From NCBI GenBank assembly GCA_938038145.1, contig CALHQU010000052.1:1-20943 (forward strand): 20,943 nt of DNA, read 5' to 3'. The DNA is from an uncultured Candidatus Saccharibacteria bacterium (GTDB taxonomy: Bacteria > Patescibacteriota > Saccharimonadia > Saccharimonadales > Saccharimonadaceae). The position numbers and the translations under genes were made by a program. Below, one piece after another: positions 13,082 to 20,943 of the stretch; the stretch's first letter is position 1, and each line of letters opens with the position of its first letter. The notes under the pieces are model-generated. The model did not search any database. It was not told where the DNA came from and was given only the letters and a program-made list of their open reading frames with translations.

Positions 13082-16000
13082 CTATCTTTTTGCAATATCT
13101 TGCCTTTTGCTTCTTTGAGCTCTCGCTACCACAATTGTCACCGCTACAATGATAGATATACCAGCCAAAATAGCTAATACATAAGTGTATCCCGACAATA
13201 GATATATCAAAGCTAATGTCACACATACGGCACCCCAGGTCGTAATCAGTCGTTTGTTAAGTACCAGCCCCACAACGACCATCAATGAATGCTCTATTAG
13301 GAATAATATTTCCATAACGCTGTCTCCTGCAAACGCCAAGACGAGAGTCGGCAGACTAAGCACAGAAAGAGCCAGCACTAGGTGTACTGTAGTAGACCTA
13401 TGAATATACCCCAACCAACGCCACGACATCACCGCTCCCGAAAGAATTGCCGCTGACCACAAATATGGTATTGTGATAGCGTGAACAGGTAGGTCTAGGT
13501 TTTTAATAGTAAATAAAACGCCGCACAAAATCAGGATCACACCTGAATCAAAATATAAAATATTCTTTTTAGGAACACCTTCGAACATCAAGGCTATACC
13601 GTTAATTATCCACACCAGCGCTGCCAGAATCACTGACGCCACAGTAGCGCTAACTGGTGTAGCAATAGACAATAAGACTACCGACCAGCCGATGGCGCTA
13701 TAGAACGAAGAGTAATACCAAAGACTCGACATCTTTCTGATTCGCGCAGCAATAGCCAAGCCGTAAAACACCACAAAAACAACCAGGGAAACGACTGACA
13801 TAAATTCGAGTGGAATGGCAAGCTGTTGCGCTATAAGGTAAAGCAACAACACTAGACTCGGGTGTGCAGCTATTGTCATTATTCGCCAATCTCGTTTAGC
13901 AAGTACCGCCATATAAAGAGCCGCTACAGCTGCTAGCCATCCCAATACCCTGAACGACAAATCATATGTTGCCAGTAGATTAATTGCCGGAAGCACTATC
14001 GCTGGAACTGTAGCAGCACACAGCGTCATATCACTAATAATTGACGATTGCCTAATCATTCGCAGCATCCAGTACAAAGACCCAAAACCAACTAGGCTCA
14101 CCCATGCAGCAATTGTGAGATTGTCATTAAACGGTATATTCAACCAATGCAGAGATAATAAAACAAAGATGATTGTCGTAAGATATGCCCCACCCAAATA
14201 AACCTCTCTACGACATCGGTAAAATGCATAGTATAGTGACACCACTAACGGCAGCCAAACTATCGGATGAATTGACGACAACACAACAATGATAGCTACG
14301 CCAATAATAGAATATAGAAACAGCTCACGACTTTTGATGGCTGTGTTGCCATGACGATGATAAAGCCATTCTACTATTAATAGCGACAACACATTTATCC
14401 ACGCCATTAAAATAGATATGTTTTCACTAGACATCGCAAAACCTAAAGCTAGCAAAAATACCGACAACATTAAAGAGGTATGGACTCCAACTACAAACTC
14501 ATAAACTTTTTCGCGCCATACAATCACACTCATAATGCCAGCGCCGATAGATATCGCGCCAGATAGACACATCAGGGCTTCCTCTGTCGCATAAGTGGCT
14601 ATCATCGCTGAAGTAAACATCGCCATTAATAGCCAAGTTGACGCAGCGCCATATACCAAAGCAGCCTGACTTTTACTAATATTCGGACGCTTCAAAATTA
14701 GCAATCGGCAAATAACTGGTAGCGGCGTCATAAATAGAAAAATTAGATACTGTATGCGTGGTGCTATAGCTATATCAATATTGAATAGTGTTATGCTAAT
14801 CGGCACCAATAGAATCCCAGATATCACAACCATAATACCGAAACGGGCACGGCGTAACAAAAAAAGAATTGCAAGACTAATTGCTGAAATAACGCCGATC
14901 AAAATAGAAGCAATCGTCATTCGTAGCGAATCTCCAGAGCCGATCACACCAAACAAAGCACTTAGCGACACAACAAAACTAGCCCACAATACTATTTCAT
15001 GATGTCTATCGTACTGTTTCTGAACGTACATTGATACAGCGGACCAGATTATATTTCCAAGTGCCACTAACCCTAGAATCACACTTACAACCAACTGATT
15101 ATCGTCAGATAAATACATTGCGAAACTAGCAGCCATCACCATTAGCAATAAGCGAGCTGTTGTCAATTCATAAGTACGCATCTTTTTAGACTTCTCAACA
15201 AGAGCAACCGTAAAGTAATATGCAACGCTAGCAAATAACAGTACACTAATATCTAATGCACCCATATATGCCGACGAGCTAAGCGCGATAAACATCGTCA
15301 TCGGCACGATAAACGGATTTACAACGTTTAACGGTTCGACAAACTGACGAGGAAAGCGACTAGAAAAATATGCAGCCACAGTCATCAAACATCCAAATAG
15401 CAGCATTACAACGTAATACCAGACCAGCTGCGCATGCACAACAGCCGGCAAACTAGTCGTCATCGTAAACATCGATAGTAGCGATACATAAGCAAGAGGT
15501 CTACTATTCAATCTCACTGTAGCATCAACACACAAAACAGCACCAATTACAGAGCTAATAAGCCAGCACCATGCGGGGTCAATACCTAAAAGTAAATTCA
15601 TAATCCAACCGCCAATTGGCACAGCAGCCAAGGCCGTACCAATAAGCGCTGTCGACGCAGATTTTAATATTGGCAAGCGAGCATACAATATCTGACCAAT
15701 AATATAATAAATAAAAATAAACAGCCACACCAATCCAAACCTAAGTTGGATAGATAGATTAATTGTCTGAGCCAGAAGCAATATTCCCGCAGTCAGAAGT
15801 AGCGATGCCGTATATAGCGCTATATTAATTGTAGTCTTACGACCCCTCTCCTTTTCCTTGTCATCAATACGTGATGCTCGTTCAATATTATTCTCAACAG
15901 GCACAGCAACCGTATTTACTCTCTCTTCAGATGTGGAAATACCAGTAGGAATTATATTATCGAGATTCTCATTTTTACTGATATTTAACGGCGTATTCGC

Positions 16001-16216
16001 AAGCCGTGAAGCAGCGTTTTGATTCTCGGTAATAAGCTTCACTTGACCGTTGTCATTCTCAATTTTGGCGCATCCATTTTGTGCATCACGCACGCCATCC
16101 CAATATCCCTGCCGATAATCTTCGGAATAATTAGACGGCTGGCTATTACCTCTCTGTAATAATTTTATTAGCTTAATTACTACAATAATAACTATTATCA
16201 GAAAAATTAATCCCAT
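13082..16216 (-). CDS. Very large polytopic membrane protein, 1044 residues, unknown function
   Basis: One N-terminal membrane helix (about 2-19) is followed by a polar segment to about residue 130 that includes YRQGYWDGVRDAQNG and many charged residues. From there to the C-terminus the protein is an almost unbroken series of hydrophobic segments, which I estimate at 25-30 helices separated by short loops, ending in a basic tail (RAQRSKRQDIAKR). No transporter signature, ATPase motif or catalytic motif is visible. The layout of N-terminal helix, charged linker and many helices recalls DUF2339-type predicted membrane proteins, but I cannot confirm it. The gene stands alone between dnaJ and rimB, with a TGTTATACT box and GAGGGA eight bases before the ATG. 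Confidence 0.85.
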   Translation of the reverse strand: MGLIFLIIVIIVVIKLIKLLQRGNSQPSNYSEDYRQGYWDGVRDAQNGCAKIENDNGQVKLITENQNAASRLANTPLNISKNENLDNIIPTGISTSEERVNTVAVPVENNIERASRIDDKEKERGRKTTINIALYTASLLLTAGILLLAQTINLSIQLRFGLVWLFIFIYYIIGQILYARLPILKSASTALIGTALAAVPIGGWIMNLLLGIDPAWCWLISSVIGAVLCVDATVRLNSRPLAYVSLLSMFTMTTSLPAVVHAQLVWYYVVMLLFGCLMTVAAYFSSRFPRQFVEPLNVVNPFIVPMTMFIALSSSAYMGALDISVLLFASVAYYFTVALVEKSKKMRTYELTTARLLLMVMAASFAMYLSDDNQLVVSVILGLVALGNIIWSAVSMYVQKQYDRHHEIVLWASFVVSLSALFGVIGSGDSLRMTIASILIGVISAISLAILFLLRRARFGIMVVISGILLVPISITLFNIDIAIAPRIQYLIFLFMTPLPVICRLLILKRPNISKSQAALVYGAASTWLLMAMFTSAMIATYATEEALMCLSGAISIGAGIMSVIVWREKVYEFVVGVHTSLMLSVFLLALGFAMSSENISILMAWINVLSLLIVEWLYHRHGNTAIKSRELFLYSIIGVAIIVVLSSIHPIVWLPLVVSLYYAFYRCRREVYLGGAYLTTIIFVLLSLHWLNIPFNDNLTIAAWVSLVGFGSLYWMLRMIRQSSIISDMTLCAATVPAIVLPAINLLATYDLSFRVLGWLAAVAALYMAVLAKRDWRIMTIAAHPSLVLLLYLIAQQLAIPLEFMSVVSLVVFVVFYGLAIAARIRKMSSLWYYSSFYSAIGWSVVLLSIATPVSATVASVILAALVWIINGIALMFEGVPKKNILYFDSGVILILCGVLFTIKNLDLPVHAITIPYLWSAAILSGAVMSWRWLGYIHRSTTVHLVLALSVLSLPTLVLAFAGDSVMEILFLIEHSLMVVVGLVLNKRLITTWGAVCVTLALIYLLSGYTYVLAILAGISIIVAVTIVVARAQRSKRQDIAKR

Positions 16217-16243
16217 GCCTTCAATCCCTCTTATGTTAGCTTC

Positions 16244-16252
16244 AGTATAACA
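16244..16252 (-). promoter_or_regulatory. Extended -10 promoter of the 1044-residue membrane protein
   Basis: TGTTATACT on the minus strand, predicted start near 16237, with a leader of about 20 nt that contains GAGGGA (16225-16230). Confidence 0.5.
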
Positions 16253-16276
16253 CAGGATTTTTTCTCGACAAATATA

Positions 16277-17386
16277 CTAGGAGAACAGTCCTCGTTTTTT
16301 CGCGTCCTTAAATTGTTCCAAAAGTTCCTTCTGCTTTTTGGTCAATTTGGTTGGCGTATCAACAATAACACCCACAATATGCGGACCACGAGATCCACTA
16401 TGCAAGTGCGGCACGCCATGACCCGACAACTTGAAGTCGGTGCCGCTCTGAGTGCCTGCTGGGATTTTCATCGTTATTACGCCATCCACAGTCTCCACGT
16501 CAATCTCCGTTCCCAGCGCCGCATCAACCATAGAAATATGCTCTTCGCTAAGAATAATATTGCCTTCACGAGTGAATTTTTTATGCGCCTTAACGCGAAT
16601 GTGGACATACAAATCGCCTCTACTGCCACCAGCAACTGCTTCGCCACGATCGCGTAGACGAATTGTCGCGCCGTCATCAATTCCTGCCGGAATTTTAATA
16701 GTAATATCCTGATTCTGTCGGTTCGTGCCTTTTCCTCGACAAACTGAACATTCTTTTTCAGGAACTTTTCCCTTGCCGTGACAAGTTTCACAAACAACCG
16801 CCTGCTGAATTTGTCCAAACAGCGAATTCATCGTTCGAGTTTGCTGACCCGCGCCCTTACAGGTTGGGCACGTTTTCATTCCAAATCCAGGCTCGGCGCC
16901 ATCGCCATGACAATGTTCACATTCAACATCCAGCATTAAACTAATTTTCTTTTCTACACCAAATACCGCGTCCTCAAAACTTAGTGTTACACTAGTTTCA
17001 ACATCACGCCCACGCGAACGACCATTTCCAGCGCCGCCAGTTGCACCACCGAAGAATTGACTAAAAATATCACCTAGTCCACCATCACCAAAATCAAAGT
17101 GAACGTTTTGACCGCCGAATCCACCAAATCCTTCAAACGGATTACCAGAAAAACCGCCGCCAGACGCGCCACCAACGCCAGCATGACCAAATTGATCATA
17201 ACGCTGTCGCTTCTGTTTGTCTTTCAGAACTTCATAAGCCTCATTAATTTCCTTAAACTTAGCCTCATCGCCGCCCTGCTTATCAGGGTGATATTTAATT
17301 GCTAATTTACGAAAAGCCTTTTTTATCTCATCTTCAGAAGCGGTCTTTGGAACGCCCAATATTTCATAATAATCACGCTTGCTCAT
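16277..17386 (-). CDS. dnaJ: Chaperone DnaJ (Hsp40, type I)
   Basis: The 369-residue co-chaperone stimulates DnaK ATPase and delivers substrates. The J domain (1-70) has HPD at 33-35, a Gly/Phe-rich linker spans about 66-120, and four zinc-finger repeats follow: CEHCHGDG (156-163), CPTCKGAG (173-180), CETCHGKG (199-206) and CSVCRGKG (213-220). The C-terminal substrate domain is complete. It lies downstream of dnaK but has its own CIRCE-controlled promoter and a terminator in between, so it is not simply part of a dnaK operon. The leader is only about three bases, with no Shine-Dalgarno. Confidence 0.99.
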   Translation of the reverse strand: MSKRDYYEILGVPKTASEDEIKKAFRKLAIKYHPDKQGGDEAKFKEINEAYEVLKDKQKRQRYDQFGHAGVGGASGGGFSGNPFEGFGGFGGQNVHFDFGDGGLGDIFSQFFGGATGGAGNGRSRGRDVETSVTLSFEDAVFGVEKKISLMLDVECEHCHGDGAEPGFGMKTCPTCKGAGQQTRTMNSLFGQIQQAVVCETCHGKGKVPEKECSVCRGKGTNRQNQDITIKIPAGIDDGATIRLRDRGEAVAGGSRGDLYVHIRVKAHKKFTREGNIILSEEHISMVDAALGTEIDVETVDGVITMKIPAGTQSGTDFKLSGHGVPHLHSGSRGPHIVGVIVDTPTKLTKKQKELLEQFKDAKKRGLFS

Positions 17387-17395
17387 ACTCTATGT

Positions 17396-17424
17396 ATTAT
17401 ACGCGTTTAGCACTCTCAGTGCAA
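17396..17424 (-). promoter_or_regulatory. dnaJ promoter, -35 inside CIRCE
   Basis: TTGCAC (17424-17419), a 17-bp spacer and TATAAT (17401-17396) on the minus strand. The -35 lies in the 9-bp CIRCE spacer, so HrcA binding would cover it. The -10 ends 9 nt before the ATG. Confidence 0.85.
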
Positions 17425-17433
17425 GAGTGCTAA
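17407..17433. promoter_or_regulatory. CIRCE operator of dnaJ
   Basis: A perfect inverted repeat TTAGCACTC-N9-GAGTGCTAA, the binding site of the heat-shock repressor HrcA. The hrcA gene is not in this window. Confidence 0.97.
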
Positions 17434-17437
17434 GTCC

Positions 17438-17473
17438 AAAAAAGGCCACTCTTTTTATCGAGCAGCCCTCTTT
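17438..17473 (-). terminator. Rho-independent terminator of dnaK
   Basis: On the minus strand GGCTGCTC (17467-17460) pairs with GAGTGGCC (17451-17444) with two G-U pairs, around an A-rich loop, followed by six T. It lies between the dnaK stop and the dnaJ CIRCE. Confidence 0.75.
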
Positions 17474-17488
17474 GTAAATGCGTTAGGT

Positions 17489-19378
17489 TTATTTTTCGTC
17501 GACAATTTCGCCTTCGACCGGCTCGTCTTTATCAGACTTTTTGTCGACAGCCTCGTCGGCTTTTTTATCGTCGGCTGATTGTTGATACATCTTAGCCCCG
17601 ATTGGCATAATAGCGTCGTTCAAGGCTTTAATTGCAGCATCCAATTCGTCCTTATCCTCAGAATCTTTGTGCTTTTCAGCCTCTTCGACAGCCTTTTCAA
17701 TCGCTTGCTTGTCGTCGTCAGAAATCTTATCCTTGAATTCGTCCGGCATTTTCTTTGCCTGATAAATAGCGTTTTCAAGCTGATTCTTCGTATCGACAGT
17801 TTCGCGCTTTTTCTTGTCTTCGTCCGCGTGAAGTTCGGCTTCTTTTTGTGCCTTCTCAATATCTTCCTTACTCATATTGCCAGAGTTTTGGATAGTGATT
17901 GATTGCTCCTTGCCGGTTCCCTTGTCTTTGGCTGTAACGTTAAGAATACCGTTGGCGTCAATGTTAAAGGTCACTTCAATTTGGGGTACGCCGCGTGGTG
18001 CTGGCGCAATACCATCAAGCACAAAACGACCCAAGCTCTTATTGTCATTAGCAAACTCGCGTTCACCTTGAAGAACGTGAATTTCCACCTGAGGCTGATT
18101 GTCTGCGGCTGTCGAGAAGACCTCGCTCTTGCTTGTTGGAATTGTAGTATTTCGGTCAATCAACTTCGTCGACACACCGCCCATCGTCTCAATTCCAAGA
18201 GAAAGCGGAGTCACGTCCAGAAGCAACACATCCTTAACGTCGCCAGCCAAAACGCCACCTTGAATCGCAGCACCAACAGCCACAACCTCATCTGGGTTCA
18301 CGCCTTGCATTGGATCTTTTCCAAAGAAATTCTTCACTCGCTCGACCACAGCTGGCATACGAGTCATTCCACCAACCATAACTACATTGTTAATGTCGGA
18401 CTTAGAAAGTTTGGCATCCTTCAAAGCCTTTTCTACTGGACCGTCCAAGCGATCCAATAAATCCTTAACCAAATCCTCCAACTTGGCACGACTCAAGCTC
18501 ATTTCAAAGTGCTTTGGACCATCAGCATCGGCGGTTATAAATGGAATATTGACTTCATATTCCGTAACTGTTGACAATTCTTTCTTCGCCTTTTCAGCTT
18601 CGTCCTTTAGGCGTTGCATCGCTGCATTGTCTTTACGAAGATCAATTCCTTCCTTTGATTTGAAGTCGTCCAGGAAGTAATTGACAATAGCGTTGTCGAA
18701 ATCCTCACCACCAAGGTGCGTATCACCATTAGTTGCCTTAACCTCAAACACGCCGTCACCCAGTTCTAGCACCGACACGTCAAATGTACCGCCACCAAGG
18801 TCGAACACTACGATAGTTTCATCATTCTTACCCTTTTCCAGACCGTACGCCAAAGCCGCAGCTGTTGGCTCGTTGATAATACGCTTAACTTCCAATCCAG
18901 CAATTTTACCAGCGTCCTTAGTTGCTTGGCGCTGTGAATCATCAAAGTACGCCGGCACAGTAATAACCGCTTCGGTGACCTTTTCGCCAAGGAATGCCTC
19001 AGCGTCAGCTTTAATTTTGCTCAAAATCATCGCCGAAACTTCTTCTGGCGTATATTCCTTATCGCCCATTTCGACTGCCACGCCAGTACCTTTTTTAACA
19101 ATCTTGTACGGCATGATATCCAAGTCTTTTTGTACTTCCTTGTCGTCAAACTTACGACCAATCAAACGCTTAACGCCGTAAATCGTGTTTTTTGGGTTTG
19201 TTACACGCTGACGCTGAGCAACTTGACCGACAAGTCGTTCGCCCTTTTTATTGACCGCAACTACAGATGGCGTAGTGCGATTACCTTCGGCATTAGAAAT
19301 CACCTCTGGTTTTCCAGCTAACATATACGCAAATGCGCTGTTGGTCGTACCAAGGTCTATACCAATAATTTTACCCAT
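17489..19378 (-). CDS. dnaK: Chaperone DnaK (Hsp70)
   Basis: The 629-residue ATP-dependent chaperone begins [15 protein letters not shown] and contains the phosphate-binding [15 protein letters not shown], the hinge segment [13 protein letters not shown], and the substrate domain start [17 protein letters not shown]. The lid ends in an acidic tail finishing EGEIVDEK. Length is typical. AAGGGG sits six bases before the ATG in a leader of about 80 nt. Transcription is under double CIRCE control with the -35 inside one operator. GrpE is not adjacent. dnaJ follows after a terminator. Confidence 0.99.
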   Translation of the reverse strand: MGKIIGIDLGTTNSAFAYMLAGKPEVISNAEGNRTTPSVVAVNKKGERLVGQVAQRQRVTNPKNTIYGVKRLIGRKFDDKEVQKDLDIMPYKIVKKGTGVAVEMGDKEYTPEEVSAMILSKIKADAEAFLGEKVTEAVITVPAYFDDSQRQATKDAGKIAGLEVKRIINEPTAAALAYGLEKGKNDETIVVFDLGGGTFDVSVLELGDGVFEVKATNGDTHLGGEDFDNAIVNYFLDDFKSKEGIDLRKDNAAMQRLKDEAEKAKKELSTVTEYEVNIPFITADADGPKHFEMSLSRAKLEDLVKDLLDRLDGPVEKALKDAKLSKSDINNVVMVGGMTRMPAVVERVKNFFGKDPMQGVNPDEVVAVGAAIQGGVLAGDVKDVLLLDVTPLSLGIETMGGVSTKLIDRNTTIPTSKSEVFSTAADNQPQVEIHVLQGEREFANDNKSLGRFVLDGIAPAPRGVPQIEVTFNIDANGILNVTAKDKGTGKEQSITIQNSGNMSKEDIEKAQKEAELHADEDKKKRETVDTKNQLENAIYQAKKMPDEFKDKISDDDKQAIEKAVEEAEKHKDSEDKDELDAAIKALNDAIMPIGAKMYQQSADDKKADEAVDKKSDKDEPVEGEIVDEK

Positions 19379-19429
19379 ATGATTCCCCTTTCTGTTATGA
19401 TCACATCTGGTCTATATCTTATATTCATT

Positions 19430-19456
19430 CTAGCACTCTTTCGTGGCGAGTGCCAA
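19430..19456. promoter_or_regulatory. Second, imperfect CIRCE in the dnaK leader
   Basis: CTAGCACTC-N9-GAGTGCCAA differs from the consensus at one base in each arm. It begins at the predicted transcription start (about 19457), so an HrcA dimer here would block early elongation or start. Confidence 0.8.
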
Positions 19457-19463
19457 CTATCTC

Positions 19464-19492
19464 AGTATAAATAATTAGCACTCTCGTGTCAA
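19464..19492 (-). promoter_or_regulatory. dnaK promoter, -35 inside CIRCE
   Basis: A perfect TTGACA (19492-19487), a 17-bp spacer and TATACT (19469-19464) on the minus strand; the -35 lies in the spacer of the upstream CIRCE. Confidence 0.9.
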
Positions 19493-19501
19493 GAGTGCTA
19501 A
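19475..19501. promoter_or_regulatory. CIRCE operator of dnaK (perfect)
   Basis: TTAGCACTC-N9-GAGTGCTAA. With 19430-19456 it makes a tandem pair separated by 18 bp that contains the -10 box. It ends 18 bp before the stop of the neighbouring 402-residue gene. Confidence 0.97.
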
Positions 19502-19519
19502 CAATCAATTTTATACAAT

Positions 19520-20728
19520 TTAATTGCCCGAACGACGATACGGCCAATAAGTTCCTGGTCTTGTCCAAAAATCTATTTCAGGCCTTCCCCAATCAACTTC
19601 CGCCCATTCGGTTTTTCGCCACGGAAAGTCTGATACATCAAATGTTCTAGAGCCATATTCTCCTTTTGGATCAAGTACCGAGAACAGCTCGCCAGTCTCC
19701 CATGGATCAGTACCGAAAACCGCCTTTTCTTGATAGCCGCATTCTGCATTAAATGCATGACACCAAGCGTTTGTGTCTGTAGCAACAAGACCATATTTCT
19801 TAGCAGCCTTAATTAATAGGCGCGTCATTGGGTTGTATGGCTGAGATGTATTAGGGTCATAATCAGGATCAACATCAGCAGATAATCTTGCCCATTGTCC
19901 GTGTCTTGGCGAGAAAGGAGCTTGATTTTCCGGAGCCTTGCCGTCCGATAATTGCGCTGGCCACGAAGGTTCTAATCCACGTGCAAAATTCGCCGTAGTA
20001 AATGCCAAAGCATGATCAATATAACCCCGACGTATTTCCGATATGCCAATAAAACCAAGCGAGTTGTGCATACAAACTACAGCAGAACCACCGCCCTGGC
20101 ACTGTGTGGCGTAATTTGTCTTAGCTAAATCAACCAAACCAGGTTTTGCCAGAGAAAAACCTCCAGTAGCAGCAGTCCAGTGCTTTGGTGTACCATCCTT
20201 TGCGGGTTCCACAAAAAAATACTCACGCATAATACCTGTAGCTATGTCATAAATCGCCATACCAAGGTCACCGTTCTGAGCAGGTTTTGCAAAATGTGGC
20301 CAAGGAATTTTACCTAATAAATAATGCGATATTTCATCTGCAGTAATTCCGTAACCACGACATTTATCCATATATTGATACTCACAACGAGGATGAGACG
20401 AATCAACCAAATATGTTGCAATTGGTCTAGTACCTTGCGCGCTAGTATTTATACCAGTCTTTGCGCCAAACGCACCCTTACCCCATGGAGTTGGAGAATT
20501 GTCATCCATCCATTTTGCCATCGCGTCTGAGTTAGGGGCTAATGGCATATTACTGACGTCTCGCTGCCAGATTGTTCCTTTGCCTATATAATTTGGCGCA
20601 TACATTGACTCTAAAACAGCTCCAGGAAATTTATCAGCGTCTACGGTTACCCATTCACCATTTCGGAATATGCATGGTTCAGTCGCTAACCAACGACCAG
20701 GAGTCGATTGCCAAACTCGCATTGTCAT
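19520..20728 (-). CDS. Phage-tail/adhesin-like or secreted-family protein, 402 residues
   Basis: The start is taken at ATG 20728, which follows the upstream stop by one base (TAAGATG) with a GGGGG run nine bases back; a GTG at 20758 would overlap the upstream gene more. There is no signal peptide or membrane helix. The N-terminus (RVWQSTPGRWLATE, CIFRNGEWVTVD) resembles the short Trp-rich repeats seen at the ends of actinophage tail proteins. The body contains EIRRGYIDHALAFT (231-244), a QWARLSADVD block (278-287) and IKAAKKYGLVATDTN (306-320). From memory these three blocks recall a family of secreted bacterial proteins with ExxxGxIxHAL(R)FT and KYGMIxADN motifs, whose function is unknown to me. 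It contains eight Cys and many Trp. It may be a surface or tail-fibre protein; it has no evident link to dnaK. Confidence 0.6.
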   Translation of the reverse strand: MTMRVWQSTPGRWLATEPCIFRNGEWVTVDADKFPGAVLESMYAPNYIGKGTIWQRDVSNMPLAPNSDAMAKWMDDNSPTPWGKGAFGAKTGINTSAQGTRPIATYLVDSSHPRCEYQYMDKCRGYGITADEISHYLLGKIPWPHFAKPAQNGDLGMAIYDIATGIMREYFFVEPAKDGTPKHWTAATGGFSLAKPGLVDLAKTNYATQCQGGGSAVVCMHNSLGFIGISEIRRGYIDHALAFTTANFARGLEPSWPAQLSDGKAPENQAPFSPRHGQWARLSADVDPDYDPNTSQPYNPMTRLLIKAAKKYGLVATDTNAWCHAFNAECGYQEKAVFGTDPWETGELFSVLDPKGEYGSRTFDVSDFPWRKTEWAEVDWGRPEIDFWTRPGTYWPYRRSGN

Positions 20729-20729
20729 C

Positions 20730-20942
20730 TTATATAACCCCCAACACCTTAATGCCACCTATGCGTAGAACACCACCAGGCGATGACCACATAAGAAACT
20801 TGATCCTATCACCCCAAGAAGTCGTATCGTGGGTGCCATCATATGACATAGAAGTTCCATTAGGTGACGTTACGCTAATTATGCGACCCTTACGACGAAT
20901 CTTCCAGACGCCAATAGCAGATGCATCTCTCCTAAAAATTCC
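20730..20942 (-). CDS. C-terminal 70 residues of an unidentified gene, cut by the right edge
   Basis: An open frame enters from the right edge and ends in TAA at 20730-20732, giving 70 residues that include DASAIGVWKIRRKG, SVTSPNGTSMSYDG and GGVLRIGGIKVLGVI. The composition (Gly/Ser/Thr, alternating hydrophobic residues) suggests beta structure, as in tail-fibre or carbohydrate-binding domains, but no family can be named. The one-base gap to the next ATG implies an operon with the 402-residue gene. Confidence 0.6.
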   Translation of the reverse strand, partial: GIFRRDASAIGVWKIRRKGRIISVTSPNGTSMSYDGTHDTTSWGDRIKFLMWSSPGGVLRIGGIKVLGVI

Positions 20943-20943
20943 G

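Noticed and set aside
17903..19181. Long rightward ORFs opposite dnaK (185 and 166 codons)
   Set aside because: Codon-structure shadows of the highly conserved dnaK frame.
20729..20758. GTG start at 20758 for the 402-residue protein
   Set aside because: It would overlap the end of the upstream reading frame by 29 bases; the ATG at 20728 follows the stop after one base with a purine run upstream.
1..20943. UGA read as an amino acid (code 25 or 4)
   Set aside because: ruvA and the DUF192 gene both end at TGA at the expected family length.
1..20943. CRISPR array or insertion sequence
   Set aside because: No regularly spaced repeats and no transposase or terminal inverted repeats were seen; the only direct repeat is the ruvB-start duplication.

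Overview
This is a 21 kb chromosomal window with rough GC in the low-to-mid 40s percent. It is gene dense and almost entirely on the minus strand; only a pilin gene (1630-2022) and an orphan gene (4711-5256) read rightward. TGA is used as a normal stop (ruvA, the DUF192 gene), so the UGA-recoded candidate phyla are excluded. The gene mix resembles Candidatus Saccharibacteria (TM7) or a close CPR relative: a lone type IV pilin, ComEC, a lamin-tail surface protein with Cys-pair repeats, RimB-RimK, HrcA/CIRCE control of dnaK and dnaJ, and many transcripts that appear leaderless. The phylum call is inference from gene content, not from a marker phylogeny.

Left part (1-8952) is a DNA repair and recombination neighbourhood. 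A partial 2H phosphoesterase gene is coupled to recA. A pilin gene diverges from recA, followed by a membrane PH-domain protein. ruvB, an HIT hydrolase gene, a short ORF that repeats the start of ruvB, an orphan gene on the opposite strand, ruvA, ruvC, a large LTD/Cys-repeat surface protein and yebC come next. The usual yebC-ruvC-ruvA-ruvB run is thus present but interrupted twice.

Middle part (9000-16216) holds comEC, tRNA-Lys(TTT) with its own promoter and terminator, a two-gene unit of a four-helix membrane protein and a membrane-anchored DUF192 protein, the rimB-rimK pair, and a 1044-residue polytopic membrane protein of unknown role. Pilin plus ComEC point to DNA uptake; RecA and RuvABC could process incoming DNA.

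Right part (16277-20943) holds dnaJ and dnaK. Each has its own CIRCE-controlled promoter, and the -35 hexamer lies inside the CIRCE spacer. Upstream of dnaK are two genes (one cut by the window edge) that look like a phage-tail or adhesin-type module and have no clear link to the chaperones.

The most striking non-coding pattern is a -10 box (usually extended, TGnTATAAT) placed 6-9 nt before the ATG with no Shine-Dalgarno. It occurs at ten starts: nine genes (the pilin gene, PH-domain gene, ruvB, ruvA, ruvC, comEC, the DUF192 gene, rimB, dnaJ) and the 46-codon ORF.
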